Translations under genes and position numbers: made by a program
Notes under the pieces: generated by a model
Told to the model about the DNA's origin: nothing
What the model saw: the letters and a program-made list of their open reading frames with translations, nothing else
Database searches by the model: none
NCBI GenBank assembly: GCA_029624675.1
Contig: JARSSP010000005.1
Location: forward strand, 62,001 to 126,000
Source of the DNA: Candidatus Contendibacter sp.
Lineage (GTDB): Bacteria > Pseudomonadota > Gammaproteobacteria > Competibacterales > Competibacteraceae
Length of the DNA stretch: 64,000 nucleotides
Reading direction: 5' to 3'
Shown here: positions 57,489-64,000 of the stretch, in pieces
How positions within the stretch are numbered: the stretch's first letter is position 1
Layout of the letters: every line of letters starts with the position of its first letter

Positions 57489-57716
57489 TTAAGCCGGTTG
57501 GTTAACTGAGAAGCAGATCAATCGCGCCTGGGGCCAACGGGTCAGCGCATAGGTCGCGAACTGCCCCTTGTTGGCGCCGACGTCGATAACCGTGGCGAAC
57601 TCATCCGCCCCGAGCGCGGCGTCGTGTTCGACGGTAGCCGCCACCCCCTGGCTCAGGGCGCGCCAATAACGGGGATTCGCCAACAGCTTGAGGTATTTAC
57701 GCAGCCTGGATCGCAT
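57489..57716 (-). pseudogene. FkbM-family methyltransferase, N-terminal fragment
   Basis: From the ATG at 57714-57716: MRSRLRKYLKLLANPRYWRAL, then VEHDAALGADEFATVIDVGANKGQFATYAL and a WPQARLICF segment. This is the SAM-binding start of FkbM methyltransferases (VIDVGANKGQ). The family continues with EPL after ICF, but here the frame changes to an unrelated tail and stops. About 70 of the usual 230 or so residues remain. Probably the scar of a deletion between this gene and the glycosyltransferase at 56259-57452. Confidence 0.75.
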
Positions 57717-58144
57717 GGACTTAGCCGATGACGGGAGCCGGCCGGAAGTTGAAGCGCATCTCGTACCTGCCCCTCGCCTTTCACCGGAGGAGGAGCCGAG
57801 TCGCCTGACCGGGCAGTGACAAATAGACGGCATGGTATCGGCCAATAGTCGCAATATAGTCACCAACTTGTAGCCTTCCCGAAATCCCGGTTGCCGTGCC
57901 GCGCGCCGCGATCAAGGCGACCCGCCGATGACCTTTTCGATCAGCCCCTTCAATTCCCGACCGAACCTCCGCCCCAGGATCCGTACAGGGGAACTGGCGG
58001 ATCGCCAAAATGAATTATCGTTTTAAATGAAGCGATTGCATTATCATTTTTTCCTTGCCTCGCGCTGTTTCGGCGACTAAACTGATACAGTGTCCTTAAA
58101 GAAGATATGTCACTTTATATAGCATCCAAGCGAGAGTGTATGTC
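57717..58144. other. 428-bp gap upstream of the FkbM fragment and the secreted-protein gene
   Basis: A minus-strand frame at 57781-58008 (75 codons) has a fairly even composition but no family features; it may be another decayed piece. The stretch 58020-58140 is AT-rich and probably contains the promoter of the gene starting at 58145. Nothing else recognised. Confidence 0.4.
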
Positions 58145-58822
58145 ATGACCAGAAACCCGATAATCAGTCTAACCCTGGTGATGGCCTCCGCGTTGAGCGT
58201 GCCGTCAATTGCCGGAGCCGGGCCGTCCACGGTGGCCGAGGTATCCAGCGTCGAAGGCAACGCCATCGCCACTCAGGCGGATCGCTATGTTCCCGTCCGC
58301 GACGGCATGAAGCTGGGCGAGGGTGACCGCCTGCTGGTGCTGGGAAACAGCAAGGCTGTTGTCACCTATCCCGCCGATGGCTGCCAGGTCCAACTCAAGG
58401 ACATGGCGCTCCTCTCCGTCCGGTCCACCAGCACCTGTGCCTCTGGTGGCGCTGGTATTTTTGAAGTCCAGTCAAACTCGGCGGTCGCCCACGGATCCCA
58501 TGCTCCCCTGCGTCTTGCCGCTCTAAGCAAAGGCAGCGATAACCCGCCCTCAGCCACCGGCAACCCGCTAAAACCCAAAAAGAACTTGGTCGCATCACCC
58601 GGCGGTGGCAACCCACCCCTGCCTGGCGGTAACCTGGTCCTGGCCGCCGCCGACCCGGCCCCGCCCGGTGGCAACCCGTCGCCCCCGCCCCCGCCCGGTG
58701 GCGCCTTTCTTGGCCTTCCACCGGGTGTTCTGACTGCCCTCGGCATAGGTGTTGGATTTGGTGGGTTGGTGGCCATCTCTAACAATCGTAACGACAATCG
58801 CGGTCCCGCCAGCCCTCAGTAG
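58145..58822 (+). CDS. Secreted FecR-like protein with Pro/Gly-rich linker and C-terminal hydrophobic helix
   Basis: 225 residues from ATG 58145; a GTG 9 bp upstream is in frame. The signal peptide is MTRNPIISLTLVMASALSVP...AGA. The region about 28-110 (VAEVSSVEGNAIAT, YVPVRDGMKLGEGDRLLVLGNSKAVVTYP, CQVQLKDMALLSV) resembles the FecR-type fold used to sense or bind in the periplasm. It is followed by a repetitive PGGGNPP/PGGN linker. A Gly-rich helix (GVLTALGIGVGFGGLVAI) near the end is followed by a polar tail. Similar proteins occur near EPS loci. Exact role unknown; a cell-surface anchor is possible. Confidence 0.65.
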   Translation: MTRNPIISLTLVMASALSVPSIAGAGPSTVAEVSSVEGNAIATQADRYVPVRDGMKLGEGDRLLVLGNSKAVVTYPADGCQVQLKDMALLSVRSTSTCASGGAGIFEVQSNSAVAHGSHAPLRLAALSKGSDNPPSATGNPLKPKKNLVASPGGGNPPLPGGNLVLAAADPAPPGGNPSPPPPPGGAFLGLPPGVLTALGIGVGFGGLVAISNNRNDNRGPASPQ

Positions 58823-58846
58823 CCCTCAGTAGTCAGGTCACCCTCG

Positions 58847-59052
58847 CTCCTCTCGCCCCCGCTTGTGGGAGAGGGGTTGGGGAGAGAGCCCTAGAGATTG
58901 TCGAAAAACTCTTCAGTAACCGTGCACTCCCCTCGCCCGCTCGCGGGAGAGGGGTTGGGGGTGATGGCTGTAGTTTTAAAGATTTACCCCTCACCCTAGC
59001 CCGGCCCCCTCGCTTCGCTTTCCTCCACGAATGGGGAAGAGGGGACTGAACA
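58847..59052. repeat. Cluster of three palindromic repeats in a 336-bp gap
   Basis: Three imperfect copies of the CCCTCTCC...GGAGAGGGG type: around 58850-58885 (CGCCCCCGCTTGTGGGAGAG), 58926-58965 (CCCGCTCGCGGGAGAGGGG) and 58986-59045 (a longer copy ending GGGAAGAGGGG). They are related to the repeats inside the methylase gene. They lie between the secreted-protein gene and the trpC fragment, at the right edge of the accessory block. No gene is present in the gap. Confidence 0.75.
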
Positions 59053-59158
59053 GTTACACTCTTCATTGATTTTTAATAAAAATTTTCTGTGGCGTCAGCT
59101 TTGCTATCATAATAGATCAAAGGCTTGGTTTCTTAGATCAGCTTTGAGATCAAGCGCG

Positions 59159-59533
59159 GACTGCATTCTGCTGATCGTGGCTGCCTTGGACGACCGGGCG
59201 CTACGGGGACTGGCGCGACTGGCGGCGGATTTGGGCATGGACGTGCTGGTGGAAGTCCACGACGCCGAGGAACTGGATCGGGCACTGGCCAGCGGCGCGG
59301 CGTTGATCGGCATCAACAACCGCAACCTGCGCACCTTTGAAACCCGGCTGGACACCACGCTGAATCTGCTGCCCCACATTCCCGCCGACCGCGCCGTGGT
59401 CACCGAAAGCGGCATCCATACGCCCGCCGACGTGGCGCTGATGCGCGCGCACGGCGTTCACGCCTTTTTGGTGGGCGAAGCTTTCATGCGCGCCCCCGAC
59501 CCCGGCGCGAAACTGGCGGAATTGTTCGGCTAA
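59159..59533 (+). pseudogene. trpC: Duplicated 3' part of trpC
   Basis: Encodes [20 protein letters not shown] to the natural end ELFG, i.e. the last ~125 residues of indole-3-glycerol-phosphate synthase. It aligns without gaps to 31758-32129 with an offset of 27,401 bp. Bases matching 31812-32036 (225 bp) are identical; the flanks differ at scattered sites. Left of about 59156 there is no trpC homology, so the N-terminal half is missing. It is followed 59 bp later by the osmC-like gene, the neighbour expected for trpC in related genomes. Confidence 0.93.
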
Positions 59534-59592
59534 ACTCCGCGTCCATTCTCCCACCGGGGTTGCGGGGGGCTTTACCCAATCCGAGGAGTCAA

Positions 59593-60009
59593 ATGAAAAC
59601 TCAAGTTACTTGGCTGAAGGACATGCTCTACGTGGCTCAATCGCCCAGCGGTCATGCCGTGGTCATGGACGGTCCGCCGGAACTGGGCGGTCACAATCTC
59701 GGGCCGCGCCCCATGGAGATGCTGCTGATGGGCCTGGGCGGTTGCACCGCGATCGACGTGGTCAACATCCTGCGCAAATCCCGGCAGGACTTGCACGACT
59801 GCGAGGTGCAACTCGAAGCCCAGCGGGCCGACAGCGACCCCAAGGTTTTCACCGAGATTCACGTGCATTTCATCTTGAGCGGCAAGAATCTGAGCGCCAA
59901 GCACGTCGAACGCGCGATCCAGTTGTCGGCGGAAAAGTACTGCTCGGCCTCGATCATGCTCGGCCAGACCGCTCGTATCACCCATACCTTTGAAATTCGC
60001 GACGCCTGA
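59593..60009 (+). CDS. OsmC family protein
   Basis: 138 residues from ATG 59593 (MKTQVTWLKDMLYVAQ), preceded by a GAGGAG-like ribosome site; the frame is open 33 bp upstream. The two redox cysteines of the OsmC/Ohr family are present: MGLGGCTAIDVVNIL (about 45-59) and SAEKYCSASIMLGQ (about 114-127). These proteins reduce organic hydroperoxides or act on small electrophiles in the cytoplasm. In Pseudomonas the same type of gene lies between trpGDC (with a crp homologue) and speD, which supports the idea that this is the ancestral neighbour of trpC. Confidence 0.9.
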   Translation: MKTQVTWLKDMLYVAQSPSGHAVVMDGPPELGGHNLGPRPMEMLLMGLGGCTAIDVVNILRKSRQDLHDCEVQLEAQRADSDPKVFTEIHVHFILSGKNLSAKHVERAIQLSAEKYCSASIMLGQTARITHTFEIRDA

Positions 60010-60145
60010 CAGTCCTTAACCGTTCAATGCTACCCTTCAATCTCGCCGTATTTGCCAGCTTTCCGCAAGAAACGCCGGCGCTGCGGGCGATGGATCGGGC
60101 TTTTTCGTCTGGGGGAGGATCGACGTGGCGTCGCTAAGGCCAACG

Positions 60146-60943
60146 ATGTCCAAATTGCGACTGCAAGGGTTCAACAGCCTCACCAAGACGCTCAGCTTCA
60201 ACCTTTACGATATCGGCTACGCCGCGACGCCCGCGCAGCAGGACCGCTACCTCGCCTATATCGACGAGGCGTACAACACCGAGCGGTTGACCCAAATCCT
60301 GACCACCGTCTCCAGGATCATCGGTGCCAGCATCCTGAATATCGCGCGCCAGGATTACGAGCCGAAGGGAGCCAGCGTCGCCATGCTGATCTCCGAGGAG
60401 GCGGTCGCCTCCGACCGTCTGTCCAACTCCGAGTCGCCCGGTCCGTTGCCGGACGCGGTGGTCTGCCACCTGGACAAGAGCCATATCGCCGTGCATACCT
60501 ACCCGGAAAGCCATCCCGACAACGGCATCCGCACATTCCGGGCCGACATCGACGTTTCGACCTGTGGCCGCATCTCTCCGCTCAAGGCGCTGAACTACCT
60601 GATCCACAGCTTCGAGGCGGACATCGTGACCGTCGATTACCGAGTGCGCGGCTTCACCCGGGACATCACCGGCAAGAAGCATTTCATCGACCACCCGATC
60701 AATTCGATCCAGAATTTTCTGGCCAGGGACACGCGCGAGTGCTATCAGATGATCGACGTCAACGTCTATCAGGAAAACATCTTTCACACCAAGATGGTCC
60801 TGAAGGATTTTGAACTGAGCAACTATCTGTTCAGCGTGGACCAGCAGGACGTGGCGCCTCACGAGCAGGCCGAAATCGAGCGGCGGGTGCGGCGGGAAAT
60901 GGCCGAGATTTTTTACGGCGAGAATCTGCACAAAAGTTCGTAG
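60146..60943 (+). CDS. speD: S-adenosylmethionine decarboxylase proenzyme, class 1A
   Basis: 265 residues from ATG 60146 ([25 protein letters not shown]); a GTG 21 bp upstream is in frame. The autocleavage site is [20 protein letters not shown]: cleavage before the Ser would create the pyruvoyl cofactor. The catalytic Cys lies in [18 protein letters not shown], followed by the [11 protein letters not shown] and [14 protein letters not shown] stretches known from E. coli SpeD. It makes the aminopropyl donor for spermidine. No speE is adjacent. Confidence 0.95.
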   Translation: MSKLRLQGFNSLTKTLSFNLYDIGYAATPAQQDRYLAYIDEAYNTERLTQILTTVSRIIGASILNIARQDYEPKGASVAMLISEEAVASDRLSNSESPGPLPDAVVCHLDKSHIAVHTYPESHPDNGIRTFRADIDVSTCGRISPLKALNYLIHSFEADIVTVDYRVRGFTRDITGKKHFIDHPINSIQNFLARDTRECYQMIDVNVYQENIFHTKMVLKDFELSNYLFSVDQQDVAPHEQAEIERRVRREMAEIFYGENLHKSS

Positions 60944-61039
60944 TTCTAACAGGGTTTTCGCGCCGACTTCAATCTGTCGCCACCACAGCCCCGGGTTTGA
61001 GTCAGGCTAAAGCGGCGGCGTTGACGACCATCGATTTTC

Positions 61040-61867
61040 ATGCTTCACATGAACGACATCCCGCTCGATCCGCCGCTCCAGGCGTCTCTGTTGGGTCCCG
61101 ACGATCCACCCCCCTGCACCCTCTTTAACCCGGAGGGCCAGGCACCATTGGTGCTGGTTTGCGACCACGCCAGCAACGCCATTCCCACCGCGCTCGGCCA
61201 ACTGGGGCTGGGGCCGGAGGCATTATCCCAACACATCGCCTGGGACATCGGCGCCGCGCGGGTCACCCGTTTGTTGGCGGCGCGACTGGACGCGCCCGCG
61301 GTGCTGGGCGGCTATTCGCGGCTGGTCATCGATTGCAACCGTTCTCCCGGCGATCCCACCTCCATCGCCGAAATCAGCGACGGCACCGTCATTCCCGGTA
61401 ATCAGGCAGTGAACGACACCCAGGCCGATCAGCGATTAAACGAAGTATTCTGGCCTTACCACCACGCGATTACCCAGGCGTTGACCCACCGTTGGCGCCA
61501 CGGTCATGGCCGGGCGCCGGCGCTGATCGCCATTCACAGCTTCACGCCCACCATGAACGGCTTCGAGCGCCCCTGGCATCTGGGCGTGCTGTGGAACCGC
61601 GATCCCCGGCTGGCCCAGCCGCTGATCGCCCGGTTTCGAGCCGATCCCGAGCTGTGCGTGGGCGACAATCAACCCTATTCCGGACGCGAGGTCGGTTTCA
61701 CCATGGATACTCACGGCGGCGCGGCTGGCCTGCCGCACGTGGAGATCGAAATTCGCCAGGATTTGATCGCCGACGAAGCGGGCGGCGAACGCTGGGCGGC
61801 GATAGCCGGCGAGGCGCTGGAGGCCGTGCTGCGGGACGAGGCGCTGTTTCAGGTGCGGCATTACTGA
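61040..61867 (+). CDS. N-formylglutamate amidohydrolase family protein
   Basis: 275 residues. Family signatures: [22 protein letters not shown] (about 34-55), [41 protein letters not shown] and [13 protein letters not shown] (about 166-178). These fit the zinc-dependent FGase fold. It hydrolyses N-formyl-L-glutamate or a similar N-acyl amino acid; the members with this N-terminus are less studied than HutG. A second Met three codons later is an alternative start. No histidine-degradation genes are nearby. Confidence 0.88.
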   Translation: MLHMNDIPLDPPLQASLLGPDDPPPCTLFNPEGQAPLVLVCDHASNAIPTALGQLGLGPEALSQHIAWDIGAARVTRLLAARLDAPAVLGGYSRLVIDCNRSPGDPTSIAEISDGTVIPGNQAVNDTQADQRLNEVFWPYHHAITQALTHRWRHGHGRAPALIAIHSFTPTMNGFERPWHLGVLWNRDPRLAQPLIARFRADPELCVGDNQPYSGREVGFTMDTHGGAAGLPHVEIEIRQDLIADEAGGERWAAIAGEALEAVLRDEALFQVRHY

Positions 61868-61899
61868 GGCTGCCCGATCCAGCTCCGGAGTTGGGGCGC

Positions 61900-63654
61900 T
61901 CAGGCCGGTTCCAGATGCTCGACCCGCAATTGCAACCGCCGCTCGCCGCGCCACTCGTTGGCGTCCAGCTTGTAGGCGACGCGCAACCGCGTCGCGGCCG
62001 GCGTGAAATCGCTCACCCGGTGGAAGGCAACCGCCTCCACCGGCTGCCTCAGGCCGGGCGCCCGCAGCCACAGCTTCAAATGCTGGTCCTTCATGATCCG
62101 ATGGGCGGTCACCTCGAACACGCCATCGAACAACGGTTCGGGGAAACCCTGGCCCCAGGGACCGGCCGCTCGCAACTGTTCGGCGGTTTCCAGGCAAAAA
62201 TCCGCCGGGTCCAGCTCGCCATCGCTCCACACACAACCGTTGAGATCTTCCAGCCGTAGCAGACCGCGCACTTCGGCGTCGAAGGCGCTTTGAAAAGTGG
62301 ACAGGTGGGCGGCCGACAGGCTCAGGCCGGCGGCGGCGGCGTGGCCACCGAAGCGCCCGATTAGACCCGGTTGGCGCGCGTCAAGGGTCGCCAACACATC
62401 GCGAACGTGCAAACCCGGCACTGAACGCGCCGACCCGCGCAACTGACCGGGGTGGTTATCGGGCGCGAAGGCGATCACCGGCCGATGGACTCGCTCCCGA
62501 ATCCGGCCGGCCACGATGCCGATCACACCGGGATGCCAATCCGGATCGAACAGGCATAATCCAAACGGCAGTTCCCCTTCCGCCAGCGGCCATCGCCCCA
62601 GACTGTCGAGCGCCTGCGCCCGCATTTCGGTCTCGATCATCCGCCGCTCGCGGTTGAGCCGATCCAACTCTCGGGCCAAGGTCAACGCCCGCGCTGGATC
62701 GTCGCATAACAGACAATCGATGCTCAGGCTCATGTCGGCCAGCCGGCCGGCGGCGTTCAGGCGCGGTCCGAGTTGAAAAGCGATGTCGGCGCCGCTCGCC
62801 CGCGCCATCGAGCGGCCGGCGACGGCAAACAACGCGGTAATGCCAGGCACGCACCGACCTTCGCGAATTCGTCGCAGTCCCTGTTCGACCAGTACCCGGT
62901 TGGCGTGCGTAAGCGGCACCACATCGGCCACCGTACCCACCGCCGCCAGATCGAGGAATTGCGCCATGTTCGGTTCGGGTAACCCGCGCGGCCCGAACCA
63001 GCCACTCTCCCGCAGTCGGGTGCGCAACGCCGACAGCACATAGAAAATCACGCCGACGCCGGCCAGTTGCTTGCAGGGGAACGTATCGCCGGGCTGGTTG
63101 GGATTGACCAGGGCATCGGCGGCCGGCAGCGTCGGGCCGGGCAGATGATGGTCGGTGATCAGCACCCGCATTCCCAGCGCCTGGGCCGCCCGCACCCCCT
63201 CTTGGCTGGAGATACCGTTGTCCACGGTGATCAGCAGATCGGGCCGCTCCCGGGCGGCGACCGCGACGATTTCCGGGGTCAGGCCGTAGCCGTGGACAAA
63301 GCGATTGGGCACCACGTAGCGCACGTCCGCCGCACCCAGCGCCCGCAATGCCCGCACCGCCAGCGCGCAACTGGTGGCGCCGTCGGCGTCGAGATCGGCG
63401 ACGATGGTGATCCGCCATCGCTGGCGGAGGGCGTCCTCCAGCAACGTCACCGCCTCGGTTAGACCGGCCAGCGATGAGGGCGAGGGCAGCATTTGCAAGC
63501 GCTGGTCCAGTTGATCCGCCGAATCCACGCCGCGCGCGGCATAGATGCGTTGCAGCAGAGGGGAAACAGGCAGGGCCACGGCAGTGGAGCTGGGACGGCG
63601 GATGATGACGGGGGGCATGGGGCGCTCGAAACGGGGTCGGTTCGATCCGGTCAT
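61900..63654 (-). CDS. recJ: Single-stranded-DNA-specific exonuclease RecJ
   Basis: 584 residues from the ATG at 63652-63654, which has AGGTGG just upstream; a GTG two codons earlier and a Met at 63618 are alternatives. DHH-family motifs: IVADLDADGATSCALAV (about 78-94), LLITVDNGISSQEGV, MRVLITDHHLPGPTLPAADALVNPNQPG, and the DHHA1 GGHAAAAGLSL (about 440). It degrades single-stranded DNA 5' to 3' in recombination and mismatch repair. Convergent with the N-formylglutamate amidohydrolase gene. Confidence 0.95.
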   Translation of the reverse strand: MTGSNRPRFERPMPPVIIRRPSSTAVALPVSPLLQRIYAARGVDSADQLDQRLQMLPSPSSLAGLTEAVTLLEDALRQRWRITIVADLDADGATSCALAVRALRALGAADVRYVVPNRFVHGYGLTPEIVAVAARERPDLLITVDNGISSQEGVRAAQALGMRVLITDHHLPGPTLPAADALVNPNQPGDTFPCKQLAGVGVIFYVLSALRTRLRESGWFGPRGLPEPNMAQFLDLAAVGTVADVVPLTHANRVLVEQGLRRIREGRCVPGITALFAVAGRSMARASGADIAFQLGPRLNAAGRLADMSLSIDCLLCDDPARALTLARELDRLNRERRMIETEMRAQALDSLGRWPLAEGELPFGLCLFDPDWHPGVIGIVAGRIRERVHRPVIAFAPDNHPGQLRGSARSVPGLHVRDVLATLDARQPGLIGRFGGHAAAAGLSLSAAHLSTFQSAFDAEVRGLLRLEDLNGCVWSDGELDPADFCLETAEQLRAAGPWGQGFPEPLFDGVFEVTAHRIMKDQHLKLWLRAPGLRQPVEAVAFHRVSDFTPAATRLRVAYKLDANEWRGERRLQLRVEHLEPA

Positions 63655-63704
63655 GGCCACCTGGCGCGAGTGATCGGCGGATGGCGGCTGGGGTGGTGGA
63701 AAGA

Positions 63705-64000
63705 TCAGCGCAGGTAATCAACCAGCGGTCGGGATCGTCGCCAGAACCGCCAGCGGGCGGCACCGGTCACCGTATAAACCCGCCCGTTGCCGGGGTAGAG
63801 ATGCAAGGTCGCCAGCTTCCCGGTTCGCAGCCAACGGCGACAAAAGCTGAACCAGGCATATTCCAGTTCCACGACGTGTTCAACCCAGGTTGCGCGATCG
63901 CCATCCGCCGCGTCGTAGCGGGTCGTTTCCAAAACCACCAGACTATCGGGCTCCTTACGCGCGCTGTCCAGCCAATCGCCCGCATGTTCGGGAACCGGGC
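63705..64000 (-). CDS. RpfE-type regulatory protein, C-terminal part, 5' end outside window
   Basis: Open to the window edge. The visible 98 residues run PVPEHAGDWLDSARKEPDSL, then VVLETTRYDAADGDR, VELEYAWFSFCRRWLRTGKL and LHLYPGNGRVYTVTGAARWRFWRRSRP. I recall this ending, next to recJ, from RpfE-type proteins (phosphoglycerate-mutase-like) of xanthomonads and other gammaproteobacteria. The assignment rests on this memory of context and should be taken as tentative. It ends about 50 bp before the recJ start, so the two genes are probably co-transcribed. Confidence 0.55.
   Translation of the reverse strand, partial: PVPEHAGDWLDSARKEPDSLVVLETTRYDAADGDRATWVEHVVELEYAWFSFCRRWLRTGKLATLHLYPGNGRVYTVTGAARWRFWRRSRPLVDYLR

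Noticed and set aside
57781..58008. 75-codon minus-strand frame before the FkbM fragment
   Set aside because: No family features in this frame; may be a decayed piece but cannot be supported as a gene.
32145..59158. Integrative element with att sites at the trpC duplication
   Set aside because: No integrase, relaxase or tRNA is present, and the 375-bp duplicated stretch is far longer than a usual att core; homologous recombination is more likely.

Overview
The window is chromosomal DNA of a GC-rich proteobacterium. The remnant order trpG-trpD-trpC / osmC-like / speD matches what I recall for Pseudomonas and other gammaproteobacteria, and a RpfE-type gene beside recJ is also a gammaproteobacterial pairing, so a gammaproteobacterium is the best guess. 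The species cannot be named from the sequence alone. I saw no rRNA, tRNA, CRISPR array, integrase or prophage.

Layout. (1) 1-10.7 kb: a first exopolysaccharide (EPS) locus, mostly on the minus strand: Wzx-type flippase (cut by the window edge), Wzz-like chain-length protein, a very long SLBB export protein, a TSP3-repeat lipoprotein, a DUF6492 protein, a Wzy-like polymerase and two glycosyltransferases. (2) 10.9-14.5 kb: a minus-strand partner-switching module (PhnD-like binding protein, HAMP-PAS-PP2C phosphatase, anti-sigma kinase, STAS antagonist). (3) 14.8-18.1 kb: acyl-CoA synthetase and crotonase-family protein, then a divergent LuxR-type regulator with a degenerate receiver. (4) 18.3-29.5 kb: a plus-strand defence-type operon: SNF2 helicase with a DUF3883 tail (frameshifted), DUF1156 adenine-methylase-like protein, MntA-HepT toxin-antitoxin pair and DUF499 ATPase. 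The methylase ORF has been invaded in frame by GC-rich palindromic repeats, one pair of which carries a complete DUF559 nuclease domain. (5) 29.7-32.1 kb: trpGDC. (6) 32.1-59.2 kb: about 27 kb of accessory DNA that begins with an IS982 element and a transposase remnant and holds a second EPS locus. Its minus-strand part encodes a TPR-like protein, Wzc kinase, Wza and a response regulator. Its plus-strand part encodes a polymerase, WbaP-type initiating transferase, glycosyltransferases, GDP-mannose enzymes, flippase, methyltransferase, AsnB-like protein, a GT9 protein, an AT-rich second polymerase and an epimerase broken by an IS200-type insertion. (7) 59.2-64 kb: a duplicated 3' fragment of trpC, then osmC-like, speD, N-formylglutamate amidohydrolase, recJ and the end of a RpfE-type gene.

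How it fits together. The trpC fragment next to osmC/speD and the intact trpC 27 kb away mark both edges of the second EPS block, so this block separates genes that were probably neighbours. trpGDC thus has accessory DNA on both sides: defence genes upstream and EPS genes downstream. The two EPS loci differ in type: the first shows an SLBB exporter and a short Wzz without a kinase domain, the second a classical Wza/Wzc pair. The Wzc kinase ends in a Gly-Tyr repeat encoded by a perfect hexanucleotide tandem repeat, which could vary in length. The same family of palindromic repeats occurs in the methylase gene and in several intergenic gaps.

All functions are read from motifs and family knowledge; no searches were run.
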